This document shows, piece after piece, positions 1 through 8,456 of a DNA stretch of 64,000 bases; the first letter of the stretch is position 1; the number at the start of each line of letters is the position of its first letter. The DNA is from Clostridia bacterium. Its GTDB lineage: Bacteria; Bacillota_A; Clostridia; Christensenellales; Aristaeellaceae. The DNA is taken from assembly GCA_017530275.1 (NCBI GenBank), contig JAFXMP010000122.1, forward strand, positions 1 through 64,000, read 5' to 3'. The translations under genes were made by a program, and so were the position numbers. The notes beneath the pieces are model-generated. The model searched no databases. It was not told the DNA's origin and saw nothing but the letters and a program-made list of their open reading frames with translations.

Positions 1-261
1 ATCATTCTGGACGAAGCCACCGCTTCGGTGGACGTGGAAACGGAGCAGCAAATTCAGAAGGCCATCGCCGGGATTGCGGGAACGCGCACTATCATCGCCA
101 TCGCCCACCGCCTGTCCACCATTCGCAACGCGGATAAAATCCTGGTGATCGAAGAAGGCCGCGTCACCGAGGACGGCACTCACGAGGAGCTGGTGGCCCT
201 GGGCGGCAGCTACGCCCGCATGAACCGCATCCAAAGCGCCGCTACCGGCGGCATCGCATAA
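1..261 (+). CDS. ABC exporter, ATP-binding C-terminus (partial)
   Basis: This is the 3' end of a gene that begins before the window. The first codons read IILDEATASVD, a Walker B motif followed by the D-loop, and IAIAHRLSTIRNADKILV follows with the switch histidine, as in type I ABC exporters of the MsbA/LmrA kind. These normally fuse a six-helix membrane domain to the ATPase, but that part lies outside the window. The substrate cannot be told. A sugar epimerase-like gene follows after 23 bases with its own strong ribosome site, so the two may be co-transcribed. Confidence 0.93.
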   Translation: MILDEATASVDVETEQQIQKAIAGIAGTRTIIAIAHRLSTIRNADKILVIEEGRVTEDGTHEELVALGGSYARMNRIQSAATGGIA

Positions 262-284
262 TCATTGATTAAGGAGGAAACGCC

Positions 285-1115
285 ATGCGTTTGGGAGGTA
301 CAGTTTGCTTCAGTGATCCTGCAAAATGGGAGGACGCGCTCATCGCGTCCCGTTTCCGGGCCATCACAGCCCCTTTCAACTGTGATTCCCCACGGGAGGA
401 AATCGACAGATACTGTGAAATCGCATCCCGGCACGATGTGAAGATCGCGGAAGTGGGCGTATGGCGGAATCCGTTTGACACGGTGAACGGACAAAAGAAC
501 CTGGAATATGCCAAGCGTCAGCTGGCGCTGGCGGATCAGCTTTCGATCCCCTGCTGCGTGAACATCGTTGGCACGGACAGTCCAGCGGGGTGGGACGCGG
601 CGGACCCCAGCAATTTCAGGGAGGAAACGTATGAACGGATCGTCGGTTCCATCCGGGAGATCATCGACGATGTGAATCCGAAAACGGCCTATTACTGCAT
701 CGAGCCCATGCCCTGGATGATCCCGGACAGCCCGGAAGTGTATTTGAAGCTGATCCGTGACGTGAACCGGGAGCGTTTCGCGGCGCATATGGATTTTGTG
801 AATATGATCAACTGCCCGCGGCGTTTCTTGGACGCGGACGGCTTCATCGAATCCTGTTTCGTCCAGCTGGCCCCGCTGATCAAAAGCACGCACCTCAAGG
901 ATTCCAGGATGCATCTGACGCGCCTGACCACCGTGCTGGAGGAATGCGCTCCCGGCGAAGGTGCGCTTGATTTCGGCATGGTCCTGTGGATCATTGATAA
1001 ATATCTTCCCAAGGACGCTCCGGTGCTGTTAGAGCACATGTCTACATTCGAGGAGTATCAGAAAGCGTATCAATTCGTGGCCGGCGCGGCTGACAAAGCC
1101 GGTATACTGATTTAA
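285..1115 (+). CDS. Sugar phosphate isomerase/epimerase-like TIM barrel protein
   Basis: A 276-residue protein of the xylose-isomerase-like TIM barrel superfamily. Acidic and His residues sit where this family binds a divalent metal: CIEPMPW near residue 143, HMDFVN near 168, STHLKDS near 206 and LLEHM near 250. Such enzymes interconvert keto sugars or epimerise sugars and inositols; the substrate here is not visible. There is no signal peptide, so it should be cytosolic. The ATG is preceded by AAGGAGG. The next gene follows after 12 bases, suggesting a catabolic pair with the FMN enzyme at 1128. Confidence 0.85.
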   Translation: MRLGGTVCFSDPAKWEDALIASRFRAITAPFNCDSPREEIDRYCEIASRHDVKIAEVGVWRNPFDTVNGQKNLEYAKRQLALADQLSIPCCVNIVGTDSPAGWDAADPSNFREETYERIVGSIREIIDDVNPKTAYYCIEPMPWMIPDSPEVYLKLIRDVNRERFAAHMDFVNMINCPRRFLDADGFIESCFVQLAPLIKSTHLKDSRMHLTRLTTVLEECAPGEGALDFGMVLWIIDKYLPKDAPVLLEHMSTFEEYQKAYQFVAGAADKAGILI

Positions 1116-1127
1116 GGAGGGAATAGC

Positions 1128-1997
1128 ATGGCGGACCTGCCCGGAGATTCCATTCGCATTGCCAGGGAATACTTGGATTCCCTGCTGGTGGAAAGCCGCA
1201 TCGTAGGTGCGGCGGCTCCCAGCACAAAGTTTGAATTCCTGGGAGAAATGTTTGAAACGCCTATCATGACGGCGGCCCTCAGCCATATCGGCCTTGTGGG
1301 CATGGCGAGAGGCGCAAAGGAGGCCGGAGCCGCCGTTTCCATCGGCATGGGCGGCAATGATGAATTGGGGAACGTACTGGCTACCGGAGCGAAGGTGATG
1401 AAGATCATCAAGCCTTACGCCGATCATGAGGAAATTTACAGCCGACTGCGCTTTGCGGAAGAAAACGGAGCCATGGCGGTGGGCATGGATGTGGAGCATG
1501 CCATTCATGCCGACAGCGCCGAACCGGACTGCATCCATGGCCTGAAAATGGCCCTGCCAACGCTGGATGAGCTGCGCTCCTTCATTCGGTTTACGAAGCT
1601 TCCCTTCTTTATCAAAGGCGCGCTGAGCGTGCAGGACGCGGAGCGCTGCGCCAGCCTTGGCTGCGCAGGGATCATCCTCAGCCATCATAACGGGCTGATG
1701 CGCTATGCTGTGCCGCCGGTCCGGCTTCTGCCCAAAATCCGTCAGGCGGTAGGCCGTCAGCTTTTGCTGATTGCCGACGGCGGTATGGAAAGCGGCTATG
1801 ATGCTTTCAAAGCGCTGGCTTTGGGCGCCGACGCGGTCACGGTAGGCAGGCCGCTGATGGGTCCGCTGAAAGAAAAGGGGCCCGAGGGCGTGCGGGACGT
1901 GCTCTTGACCATGACAAAGCAATTGCAGTGCATGATGTACAGAACCGGTACGTGCGACCTTGGGCACATGGATTCTTCTGTAATCTGGGAGAAATGA
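1128..1997 (+). CDS. FMN-dependent alpha-hydroxy-acid dehydrogenase-like protein
   Basis: A 289-residue protein with the C-terminal half of the FMN hydroxy-acid oxidase barrel: FFIKGALS with the FMN lysine, ILSHHNGL where family members have SNHGGR, and LIADGGMESG plus ADAVTVGRPLM, which bind the FMN phosphate. The family oxidises 2-hydroxy acids to 2-keto acids. It is shorter than the usual 350-380 residues, and the arginine after the catalytic His (SNHGGR) is replaced, so substrate and electron acceptor are uncertain. Start ATG after AAGGAGGG. It lies 12 bases after the TIM barrel gene, probably in the same transcript. Confidence 0.82.
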   Translation: MADLPGDSIRIAREYLDSLLVESRIVGAAAPSTKFEFLGEMFETPIMTAALSHIGLVGMARGAKEAGAAVSIGMGGNDELGNVLATGAKVMKIIKPYADHEEIYSRLRFAEENGAMAVGMDVEHAIHADSAEPDCIHGLKMALPTLDELRSFIRFTKLPFFIKGALSVQDAERCASLGCAGIILSHHNGLMRYAVPPVRLLPKIRQAVGRQLLLIADGGMESGYDAFKALALGADAVTVGRPLMGPLKEKGPEGVRDVLLTMTKQLQCMMYRTGTCDLGHMDSSVIWEK

Positions 1998-2019
1998 TCC
2001 GGTTATGGGTTGGTTTGGG

Positions 2020-2095
2020 GCCTGGCTTTTCATAATACCGCAGCGTATGGGCCGAAAGGCCCGTTTTTTTGCTCACGTCCTGGATTCGTGTACAT
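2020..2095 (-). pseudogene. MerR-family regulator remnant (N-terminal HTH only)
   Basis: On the minus strand an ATG at 2095, preceded by GGGAGGAAA, starts M-Y-T. One extra A at 2086 then shifts the frame, after which IQDVSKKTGLSAHTLRYYEK follows. That is the MerR winged-helix signature. Homology stops after EKPG, near 2020, where the recognition helix would give way to the rest of a normal protein of 120 or more residues. The gene is therefore both frameshifted and truncated. A MerR-style operator lies just upstream at 2119-2148. Confidence 0.8.
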
Positions 2096-2118
2096 CGAAA
2101 AATTTCCTCCCGGCATGA

Positions 2119-2148
2119 TTGACTTAGAGTAACTTTAAGGATTAAAAT
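2119..2148 (+). promoter_or_regulatory. MerR-type promoter/operator before the AEC transporter gene
   Basis: TTGACT (2119-2124) and TAAAAT (2143-2148) are 18 bases apart. The spacer carries a dyad, CTTAGAGT at 2123-2130 against ACTTTAAG at 2132-2139, matching in 7 of 8 positions around a single base. A dyad between the -35 and -10 is the layout of MerR-family operators. It faces the transporter at 2217 and lies next to the dead merR remnant, which suggests a divergent regulator-target pair that lost its regulator. Confidence 0.65.
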
Positions 2149-2216
2149 GACACCATGAGCCAGAGAACTTGTCAATCGAGACAATCCGATATTCATTTGA
2201 AAGGGGACATCCTATT

Positions 2217-3146
2217 TTGAACCGTTTGCCAGAAATCCTCCGCATCATCCTGCCCGTGATGCTGATGCTGCTGATCGGGATGCTGTGCCGGAAAAAGCAG
2301 ATCATCAACCGATCGGGCATCGACGCGCTGAAAACGGTGGCAGTGCAGATTGGGCTGCCCGCGGTGCTCCTGCACACTTTTGCCGCAGCGGAATACTCCC
2401 TGGCTACGCTCATCGTGCCGCTGATCATGTTTTTGCTGTGCGTGCTGGCATGGTTTCTTGGAAAAGCGCTGGGCCAAAGGCTGAACCTGCGCAATTCCTT
2501 CGTCCCCTTTCTGACCACCGGCTTTGAGGCGGGCATGCTGGGTTACGCGCTGTTTACCCTGCTGTACGGCAGTGAGCGTCTGGCCGATTTCGCCCGGATC
2601 GATCTGGGGCAGGTGCTGTTCGTTTTTACGCTCTATAAAGTGCTGCTGGGCATACAGGGAAAAGAAAAGCCTGATCCCCGGCAGATGTTCCGTGAAATGG
2701 CGTTATCTCCCATCATCCTGGCGATTTTAGCGGGGGTTTTGCTGGGCGTGACGGGAATCTATCAGGCGCTCATTCCCTCTGGCGCGGCAGGGGTGCTGGA
2801 CGCCTGCACGGACTTCATTTCCGCCCCTGTGAGCGCGCTGATTCTGCTGGCGATCGGATATGATCTGGTGTTCCGGGATATTCCCTGGGGGGAGGCGATC
2901 AAGGCTGCCGGGCTGCGGCTGCTGATCATGGCGGTGCTCTGCGCGGGCACACTGCTGCTGTTCCATCTGCTCTGGCCCCAGGCCCAATGGGACAAGGCCG
3001 TGTGGCTCATGTTCCTGCTGCCCCCGCCCTTTGTGCTGCCCGTCTTTTCCGCTGATGAAACCCAGCGCGTGTATGTTTCATCCGTGCTGTCGCTTTCCAC
3101 GCTGATCACTCTGCTGGGCTTCGTTTTCCTGGCGGTGATCGGCTGA
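2217..3146 (+). CDS. AEC-family (auxin efflux carrier-like) membrane transporter
   Basis: About 309 residues with roughly ten hydrophobic segments arranged in two halves, beginning LPEILRIILPVMLMLLIGML, as in the AEC/PF03547 family of carriers for organic acids and related anions. The substrate is unknown. I place the start at TTG 2217 because AAAGGGG lies about 10 bases upstream. An in-frame TTG at 2169 would add 16 residues without a ribosome site. Expression probably comes from the MerR-type promoter at 2119-2148. The FMN hydroxy-acid enzyme upstream would fit an organic acid substrate, but that is inference. Confidence 0.8.
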   Translation: MNRLPEILRIILPVMLMLLIGMLCRKKQIINRSGIDALKTVAVQIGLPAVLLHTFAAAEYSLATLIVPLIMFLLCVLAWFLGKALGQRLNLRNSFVPFLTTGFEAGMLGYALFTLLYGSERLADFARIDLGQVLFVFTLYKVLLGIQGKEKPDPRQMFREMALSPIILAILAGVLLGVTGIYQALIPSGAAGVLDACTDFISAPVSALILLAIGYDLVFRDIPWGEAIKAAGLRLLIMAVLCAGTLLLFHLLWPQAQWDKAVWLMFLLPPPFVLPVFSADETQRVYVSSVLSLSTLITLLGFVFLAVIG

Positions 3147-3221
3147 CGCTGCTTTTCCACAGCATTTTTTCATCAATACATCGTGAAAAAACGGCAATCA
3201 CGCCGGAATGGGGGATAAAAT

Positions 3222-5597
3222 ATGAAGGAGAAACTGCGCAAACTGGTGGAGACTTCCCGCAACGCCCATGTGATCATGCCCTATGACGAACGGGAAACGA
3301 CGGATTGCCGGTTGGAGAAAAAGCCGGTGCTGGAAACGTTTATGCTGGACGAATGCGAAAGCCTGGAGCATTGGCAGGCCGTTACCCCTTACGCGGAGGT
3401 AACACTTTCGGATGCGGAATCCTTTGACGGGACGCACAGCATCCTGTTCAAAGCGCCTACCAACCTGCCGGATTGGCTGCCGGGACGCGCTCCGGGCCGC
3501 ATTTACTGCGAGCCCAAGGCCATGCGGGTGCTGGACCATGAGGACTTGACTTCTTACAACCGCCTGTCGGTGTGGATCAAGCCGGACGTGCCAGGCATGC
3601 GCTCTATCGTGGCCCGCCTGCAACTGCACAATCAGGGGACCCATCCCGTGCCGGACCGCTTTGAGCGGGAGGGCCACCACAACGTGAACCTGAAAAACGG
3701 CGAATGGAATCACATTACCTGTGAAATCGAGCAGATCGATCGGGACGACGCGGTGGGCATCGCCATCGAGTACGATATGTGCGGCCATGAATTTGACGCC
3801 GCGGATGAAATCAAATGGTATATCGACCGGCTGGAATTGCAGCGGGTGCAGTGCGAAATGTACGCGGGCTGGACGCCGGGGGAGGGCCGGATCGCTTTTT
3901 CAGGCAGCGGCTATTTGCCGCATGATGTGAAAGTGGCTGCCATGAACAGGGCCAGCGCGGGGAAAACCTTCCGGCTCATCGAAACGGACACGGGGCGGGT
4001 GGTTTGCGAAAAAGATGTGATTTTCAAAGAGGACTGCGCCATCCTGGACTTTTCCGAAATCACCCGGGAAGGCCGGTATTTGCTCCTGTGCGGGAACACC
4101 CTGTCCCGGGCCTTCGACATAGCCGGGGAGGTTTGGCAGCCTTCCGCATGGAAGGTGCTGAATTTCTATCTTTCCCAGCGCTGCGGCTTTGAGGTGCCCG
4201 GCAAGCATCACGCCTGCCACGCCGACGTGCTGCTCAAGCACAACGGACAGGCCATACCCGCCAACGGCGGCTGGCACGACGCCGCTGATCTGGCCCAGGG
4301 AATGGGCAATACCTGCAACGGCACCATCGGGCTTTTCCTGCTGGCGAAACGGCTCAAAGGCCGGGACGGGCTGGAAGGGCAGTTGTATGAACGGGTGCTG
4401 GAGGAAGCCCGGTGGGGATTGAGCTATGTGCTGAAAACCCGCTTTGTGGACGGCTACCGTTCCCAGTATTCCTCCCTGTCCATCTGGACGGACGGCGTGA
4501 TCGGTACGGAGGACGATCTCACCAGCGAACCGGCCCCCGATCCCCATACCAATTTCGCCGCCGCCTGCGCCGAAGCGCTGGGGGCCCAAATACTCATGGA
4601 AAGCGATTCTGCCTATGCCGCTTATTGCCTGAAAACGGCAAAAGAGGATTTCCGTTTTGCGGAGGAAGCCTGGAAGAAGGAAGGAATGGAAAAAGACAGC
4701 GGGCACGCGCTGTTTTACCGCAGCGGAAACGAACCGGTGAAGCTTTTTGCCCTGGCGTGCGCCGCGGCGGCGCAGCTTTTTGAGGCCGGGGCGGAAGAGT
4801 ACTTGGACGCTGCCGCCAATTATGCCCGGCAGCTGATGCAGTGCCAGCAGCGGGAAAAGCCGGATTGGGAGATCCCGCTTACGGGCTTTTTCTGGAAATC
4901 CCCGGAGCATACCATCCCCAGCCATCACGCCCATCATTCCTATGAACAGTTTTTGACCATGGGTATCGCGGCGCTTTTGCGGCTGGCTCCCGGCCACGCG
5001 GAAGCGGCGGAATGGAAAAAGACGCTGGAACTGTACAGCGGTTATGCCAAAACCATCGCACAGTTTACAGCGCCGTGGGATATGCTGCCCGAAGGCGTGT
5101 ATCATGAAGACGAGGCAAAGCGCTATCCCCAGGAGACCAAGGGCAGCATCATCGCCTGCGACGACGAATGCCTAAAGGATTTTGTGGCCCAGGTTCGTGC
5201 GGGCGTTCCCCTGGGCAAGGGCTTCTATCTGCGCCGGTTCCCGGTGTGGTTCTCCTTCCGGGGCAACTGCAACGTGCTGCTTTCCCAGGCGGCGGCCCTG
5301 GCCCAAGCGGCCAACGCCATCGGAGACGGGGAAGCGCTGGCCCTGGCGCAGAGACAATTGCAGTGGGTGGTGGGCAAAAACCCCTTCGCTCAATCCCTGC
5401 TGTTCGGGGAAGGCTACGATTGGACCAACGAATACTGCGTGCAGCCGGGGCAAACTGTGGGCCAGCTGCCGGTGGGTATCCAGAGTTATTTCAATGAGGA
5501 TATTCCCTATTGGCCTCAGGTGTGTACGGCTACCTATAAGGAAGTATGGATCGAACCCGCCAATAAATGGATGTGGACGCTTTCGCAGGTGCTGTAA
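3222..5597 (+). CDS. Glycoside hydrolase family 9-like protein, intracellular
   Basis: 791 residues. Residues about 40-200 look like a beta-sandwich carbohydrate-binding region, about 210-305 like the Ig-like cellulase N-terminal domain (ending YLLLCGNTLSRAF), and about 310-791 like the GH9 alpha/alpha-six barrel. GGWHDAADL near residues 349-357 holds the Asp pair typical of GH9. Near the C-terminus VGKNPFAQSLLFG and YKEVWIEP occupy positions where GH9 enzymes carry substrate-binding and catalytic acid residues. There is no signal peptide, so it probably cleaves imported beta-linked oligosaccharides. Start ATG after GGGGGAT. The precise substrate is not evident. Confidence 0.8.
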   Translation: MKEKLRKLVETSRNAHVIMPYDERETTDCRLEKKPVLETFMLDECESLEHWQAVTPYAEVTLSDAESFDGTHSILFKAPTNLPDWLPGRAPGRIYCEPKAMRVLDHEDLTSYNRLSVWIKPDVPGMRSIVARLQLHNQGTHPVPDRFEREGHHNVNLKNGEWNHITCEIEQIDRDDAVGIAIEYDMCGHEFDAADEIKWYIDRLELQRVQCEMYAGWTPGEGRIAFSGSGYLPHDVKVAAMNRASAGKTFRLIETDTGRVVCEKDVIFKEDCAILDFSEITREGRYLLLCGNTLSRAFDIAGEVWQPSAWKVLNFYLSQRCGFEVPGKHHACHADVLLKHNGQAIPANGGWHDAADLAQGMGNTCNGTIGLFLLAKRLKGRDGLEGQLYERVLEEARWGLSYVLKTRFVDGYRSQYSSLSIWTDGVIGTEDDLTSEPAPDPHTNFAAACAEALGAQILMESDSAYAAYCLKTAKEDFRFAEEAWKKEGMEKDSGHALFYRSGNEPVKLFALACAAAAQLFEAGAEEYLDAAANYARQLMQCQQREKPDWEIPLTGFFWKSPEHTIPSHHAHHSYEQFLTMGIAALLRLAPGHAEAAEWKKTLELYSGYAKTIAQFTAPWDMLPEGVYHEDEAKRYPQETKGSIIACDDECLKDFVAQVRAGVPLGKGFYLRRFPVWFSFRGNCNVLLSQAAALAQAANAIGDGEALALAQRQLQWVVGKNPFAQSLLFGEGYDWTNEYCVQPGQTVGQLPVGIQSYFNEDIPYWPQVCTATYKEVWIEPANKWMWTLSQVL

Positions 5598-5613
5598 AAG
5601 CGCTGTTCCGGCC

Positions 5614-7026
5614 CTATCGTTTTTTTGGCGGTTTCCATCCCGTCAAAGCCCGTTGGCCCTCCGGGGTCACGGGCTTGATCCATTTTCCACGGAACAGGTG
5701 GGTCTGCATCATGCCATAGCGAATCGGTTCGTCAACATAGCAGCAGGCAAACACCGCCAAGGTGGGCAGCTTCCATACCATGCCGGTCAGCCAGACGCAG
5801 GGGATCACCAAGCCCCACATAAATGCAATTTCCAGGATGGTGCCAAATGCGGCGTCGCCCGCGGCGCGGAAGGTGTCGTTCTGGGTCCAGTTGCCCATAC
5901 GGATCACCGCCACCACGCCGAAGATCAGGATCATGCCGAAAGCCACGGTAAAACTGTCGCCGCTCATGCCCATCATGGTCAGGATAGGCGTATGCAGCGC
6001 CACAAGCATGACGCCCACAAGGGCGATGAAGCCCTGGCACATGTATACCAGCCGCCAGGCCCGGCGATAAGCCACGTCGATATTGCCCGCGCCTACTTCC
6101 TTGCCCACCAGGATGGAGGAAGCGTTGGCAAAGCCCGCGAAGAAGCCGATGATCAGGCCTTCCAGCGTGCGGAATACAGCCAGCGCGGCGATGGCTTCCT
6201 CCGGCTGACGGCCCAGCACCACGTTGATCACCATGTTGCCAGCGCCGATCAGGATCTCGTTCATCAGAATGGGAAAACACTTGCGAAAGTAGGACCCAAG
6301 CAGCATTTTCGTCCATCGGAAATGGCGGCGGAACGCCAGCAGGTAAGGATGGCCGTTTCGCTTTGCCAGCAGGACGACCAGCGCGATGCTGACGCCCTGA
6401 GCGATGACCGTCGCCAGCGCCGCGCCCCGTACCCCCATGGCGGGCGCGCCTAAATGACCAAAAATCAGCACCCAATTCAGAAAAACGTTTACACCCACTG
6501 CCGCGAAGGAGCCGTACAGCGGAATGGTCACCCGCTCCGTGCAGCGCAGCAGCGACGCCATGGCCATGGAGAGCACCGTCAGCGGGTAAGCCCAGGCCGC
6601 GATGCGCAGGTATTCCACGCCGATCCGCTGGATGGATTCTTTATCGGTGTAGAGCCGCATCACCGTTTCGGGAAAAAACTGGCCCAGGGCGAAAAAAATG
6701 AGAGCCACCGTCATCATGCAGGTGAGGGTGACGCCGTAAGAGCTGGTGACGCCGTCGTCGTCCCGCGCGCCCCAATACTGGGAAAAGAACACCATGCCGC
6801 CGCCCACAAAACCCCAATAACAGCTGAACATCAGGGAGGAAAACTGTGCGCACAGGCCCACAGCCCCTACTTCCGTTTTGCCCAGGGACGCAATCATCAT
6901 GGTATCCACCATGGAGCCCGTGGTGGTGAGCAGGTTTTGCAGCGCTACCGGAACGGCGATCACCGCAATCTTGGCGACAAAATCCCGCCAGTCGAAATTT
7001 CGTGTTTCAGTCATATCTTCTTTCAT
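5614..7026 (-). CDS. MATE family multidrug/organic cation exporter
   Basis: 470 residues with about twelve membrane spans in two related halves (IAVIAVPVALQNLLTTTGSM near the start, FPILMNEILIGAGNMVINVV in the second half), the MATE pattern of Na+ or H+ coupled export of cationic compounds. The start is ATG 7026, with an alternative ATG at 7014. It converges on the GH9 gene with 16 bases between the stops. Upstream lie three tandem units, each with an extended -10 TGGTATAAT reading toward this gene; the outermost also has TTGAAC 17 bases upstream. Expression may therefore come from several promoters. Confidence 0.9.
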   Translation of the reverse strand: MKEDMTETRNFDWRDFVAKIAVIAVPVALQNLLTTTGSMVDTMMIASLGKTEVGAVGLCAQFSSLMFSCYWGFVGGGMVFFSQYWGARDDDGVTSSYGVTLTCMMTVALIFFALGQFFPETVMRLYTDKESIQRIGVEYLRIAAWAYPLTVLSMAMASLLRCTERVTIPLYGSFAAVGVNVFLNWVLIFGHLGAPAMGVRGAALATVIAQGVSIALVVLLAKRNGHPYLLAFRRHFRWTKMLLGSYFRKCFPILMNEILIGAGNMVINVVLGRQPEEAIAALAVFRTLEGLIIGFFAGFANASSILVGKEVGAGNIDVAYRRAWRLVYMCQGFIALVGVMLVALHTPILTMMGMSGDSFTVAFGMILIFGVVAVIRMGNWTQNDTFRAAGDAAFGTILEIAFMWGLVIPCVWLTGMVWKLPTLAVFACCYVDEPIRYGMMQTHLFRGKWIKPVTPEGQRALTGWKPPKKR

Positions 7027-7039
7027 AGCAGCTTATTGG

Positions 7040-7278
7040 ATTGATGGAAAACATTCGCTAACGCTCGGCTCTTTTCCATTCGGAAACGTCGAGACTGCCG
7101 GCCGCCTCGTCATTATACCATAACGCTTGCCGTGCACGCATTCGCGGCCCGGCAAGACGGCCGACCGCGCTTCGCGCCGGTCGCCTCGTTATTATACCAT
7201 GATGGTCGGCGTCTTTCCCTATCGGGAGCCGCCGACACGCGCTACGGCTTCGCCCGTGCGCTCATCATTATACCATAG
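7040..7278 (-). repeat. Three tandem units of TATAAT plus two hairpins
   Basis: Read on the minus strand, TGGTATAAT occurs at 7267-7272, 7191-7196 and 7112-7117, with periods of 76 and 79 bases. After each box comes a GC-rich stretch with two stem-loops. In the first unit GTCGGCG pairs with CGCCGAC; in the second GACCG pairs with CGGTC, and CTTGCCG with CGGCAAG. The hairpin sequences differ between units while the layout is kept. The outermost box has TTGAAC at 7290-7295, giving a full promoter. The layout matches the units at 25482 and 47942. Confidence 0.7.
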
Positions 7279-7367
7279 CCGATATGATCGTTCAACAAAG
7301 AAAAACGTTCTTGCAATGCTTTCTTATGATATAAGACGAATACTCTTAAATCCAAACAACTTGTTTA

Positions 7368-7396
7368 TGGACATACAGAACCAATTCCAGTATAAT
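7368..7396 (+). promoter_or_regulatory. Promoter for the 7576 gene run
   Basis: TGGACA (7368-7373) and TATAAT (7391-7396) are 17 bases apart on the plus strand. The transcript would have a leader of about 170 bases before the ATG at 7576, containing a small hairpin at 7495-7515 (CCGCTGG against CCAGCGG). I recognise no known riboswitch in it. Confidence 0.6.
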
Positions 7397-7575
7397 GGTA
7401 TCGAGATTGCAAGGGATAAAGATTTGACCGCAAATGGCGGCTTAACCTCGGACCGCGGATATACCTGATATGAGGCGAGCTGGTTTAGGAAAAGCCGCTG
7501 GAAAAGATCCAGCGGTTAGCGGGCTTTTCCGTTAGAAGAGACAGGCCGGATGGACAAATCGGGAGGAGGAACAGG

Positions 7576-8448
7576 ATGGATCGTTCTATTTTGGAATGGC
7601 TGCTGGAGGAAGAGACGCCGGAGGTGAGGCTCAGAACGCTGAAGGAATATGAGAAACTGCCGGAAAACGATGAAAAAGCCGTTGCATGCAAAAACGCGCT
7701 GCTGCAAAGCAAAACATACGAGCGCGGGCTGAAAAAACTCAGAACGGACAAGCCCTGGGCGAAGTATGACGCCATCCTGGGCTTTGCCGAATGGGGATTG
7801 ACCCGGACCGATATCGGAAAGGACATCGACGGCGAGGTGTTTGGGCTGATCGAAAGCACAGGATTCAAAATGCTGTGCGGCGAACCGCTTTTGCTCAGAA
7901 ACCTGGTCAAGCTGGGATACGGTCAGGAAGAAATCGTAAAAAATGAAATCGACGCCGTTCTCGGTTTGATCAAGGAGGACGGGGGCTTTGGCTGCATCAG
8001 CACCAACAAAAAAATCAATGATCCCAGGAAACCCCATAAGAGCTGCGCACGGCTGACGGTGGAATATCTTCTGCTGACGGCTGAATTGCATTTACAGGGA
8101 TATAGGACGGCATGCGAAGGGGCGCTGACCCATTATTTCACCAAACGAAACATTTTTTACCGGACGGACGACATGAAAACGCCCATGGTGGACGTGATGC
8201 TGGGCACGTTCTATCCCCCTGACCCCATCAAGATCGGCGCGCATCAAATTGTTTACGCTCTGCGCGTATTGGGATGCGAGCCGGAGTCGGAAGCGATGCA
8301 GGCTGGGTACAGCGTGCTGAATCAGCACAGGCTGGAGAACGGCAGGTATATCCTGACAGCTTCTAAAAGCGTGCCTGCGTTCAAGGTTGGAAACGTCGGG
8401 GAAGAGAACAAGTGGATCACGCTTTACGCATATATGGCGCAAGAATAG
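7576..8448 (+). CDS. Prenyltransferase/terpene-cyclase-like alpha-toroid protein, function unknown
   Basis: 290 residues, helical, soluble, with repeats resembling alpha/alpha-toroid proteins (for example EDGGFGC near residue 135, like the QW-type motif of squalene/prenyltransferase folds). I see no catalytic DXDD motif, so I do not predict cyclase activity. Start ATG after GGGAGGAGGAA. It heads a same-strand run of small enzymes with tight spacing (9 bases to the next start). Function unknown; similar stand-alone proteins are usually annotated only by fold. Confidence 0.6.
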   Translation: MDRSILEWLLEEETPEVRLRTLKEYEKLPENDEKAVACKNALLQSKTYERGLKKLRTDKPWAKYDAILGFAEWGLTRTDIGKDIDGEVFGLIESTGFKMLCGEPLLLRNLVKLGYGQEEIVKNEIDAVLGLIKEDGGFGCISTNKKINDPRKPHKSCARLTVEYLLLTAELHLQGYRTACEGALTHYFTKRNIFYRTDDMKTPMVDVMLGTFYPPDPIKIGAHQIVYALRVLGCEPESEAMQAGYSVLNQHRLENGRYILTASKSVPAFKVGNVGEENKWITLYAYMAQE

Positions 8449-8456
8449 AAAAACGC

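Noticed and set aside
5182..6453. 423-codon plus-strand frame spanning the GH9 and MATE genes
   Set aside because: It crosses two convergent well-supported genes and has no coding signature of its own.
7441..7575. T-box leader suggested by ACCGCGG at 7452-7458
   Set aside because: The full T-box sequence, specifier loop and antiterminator are not there.
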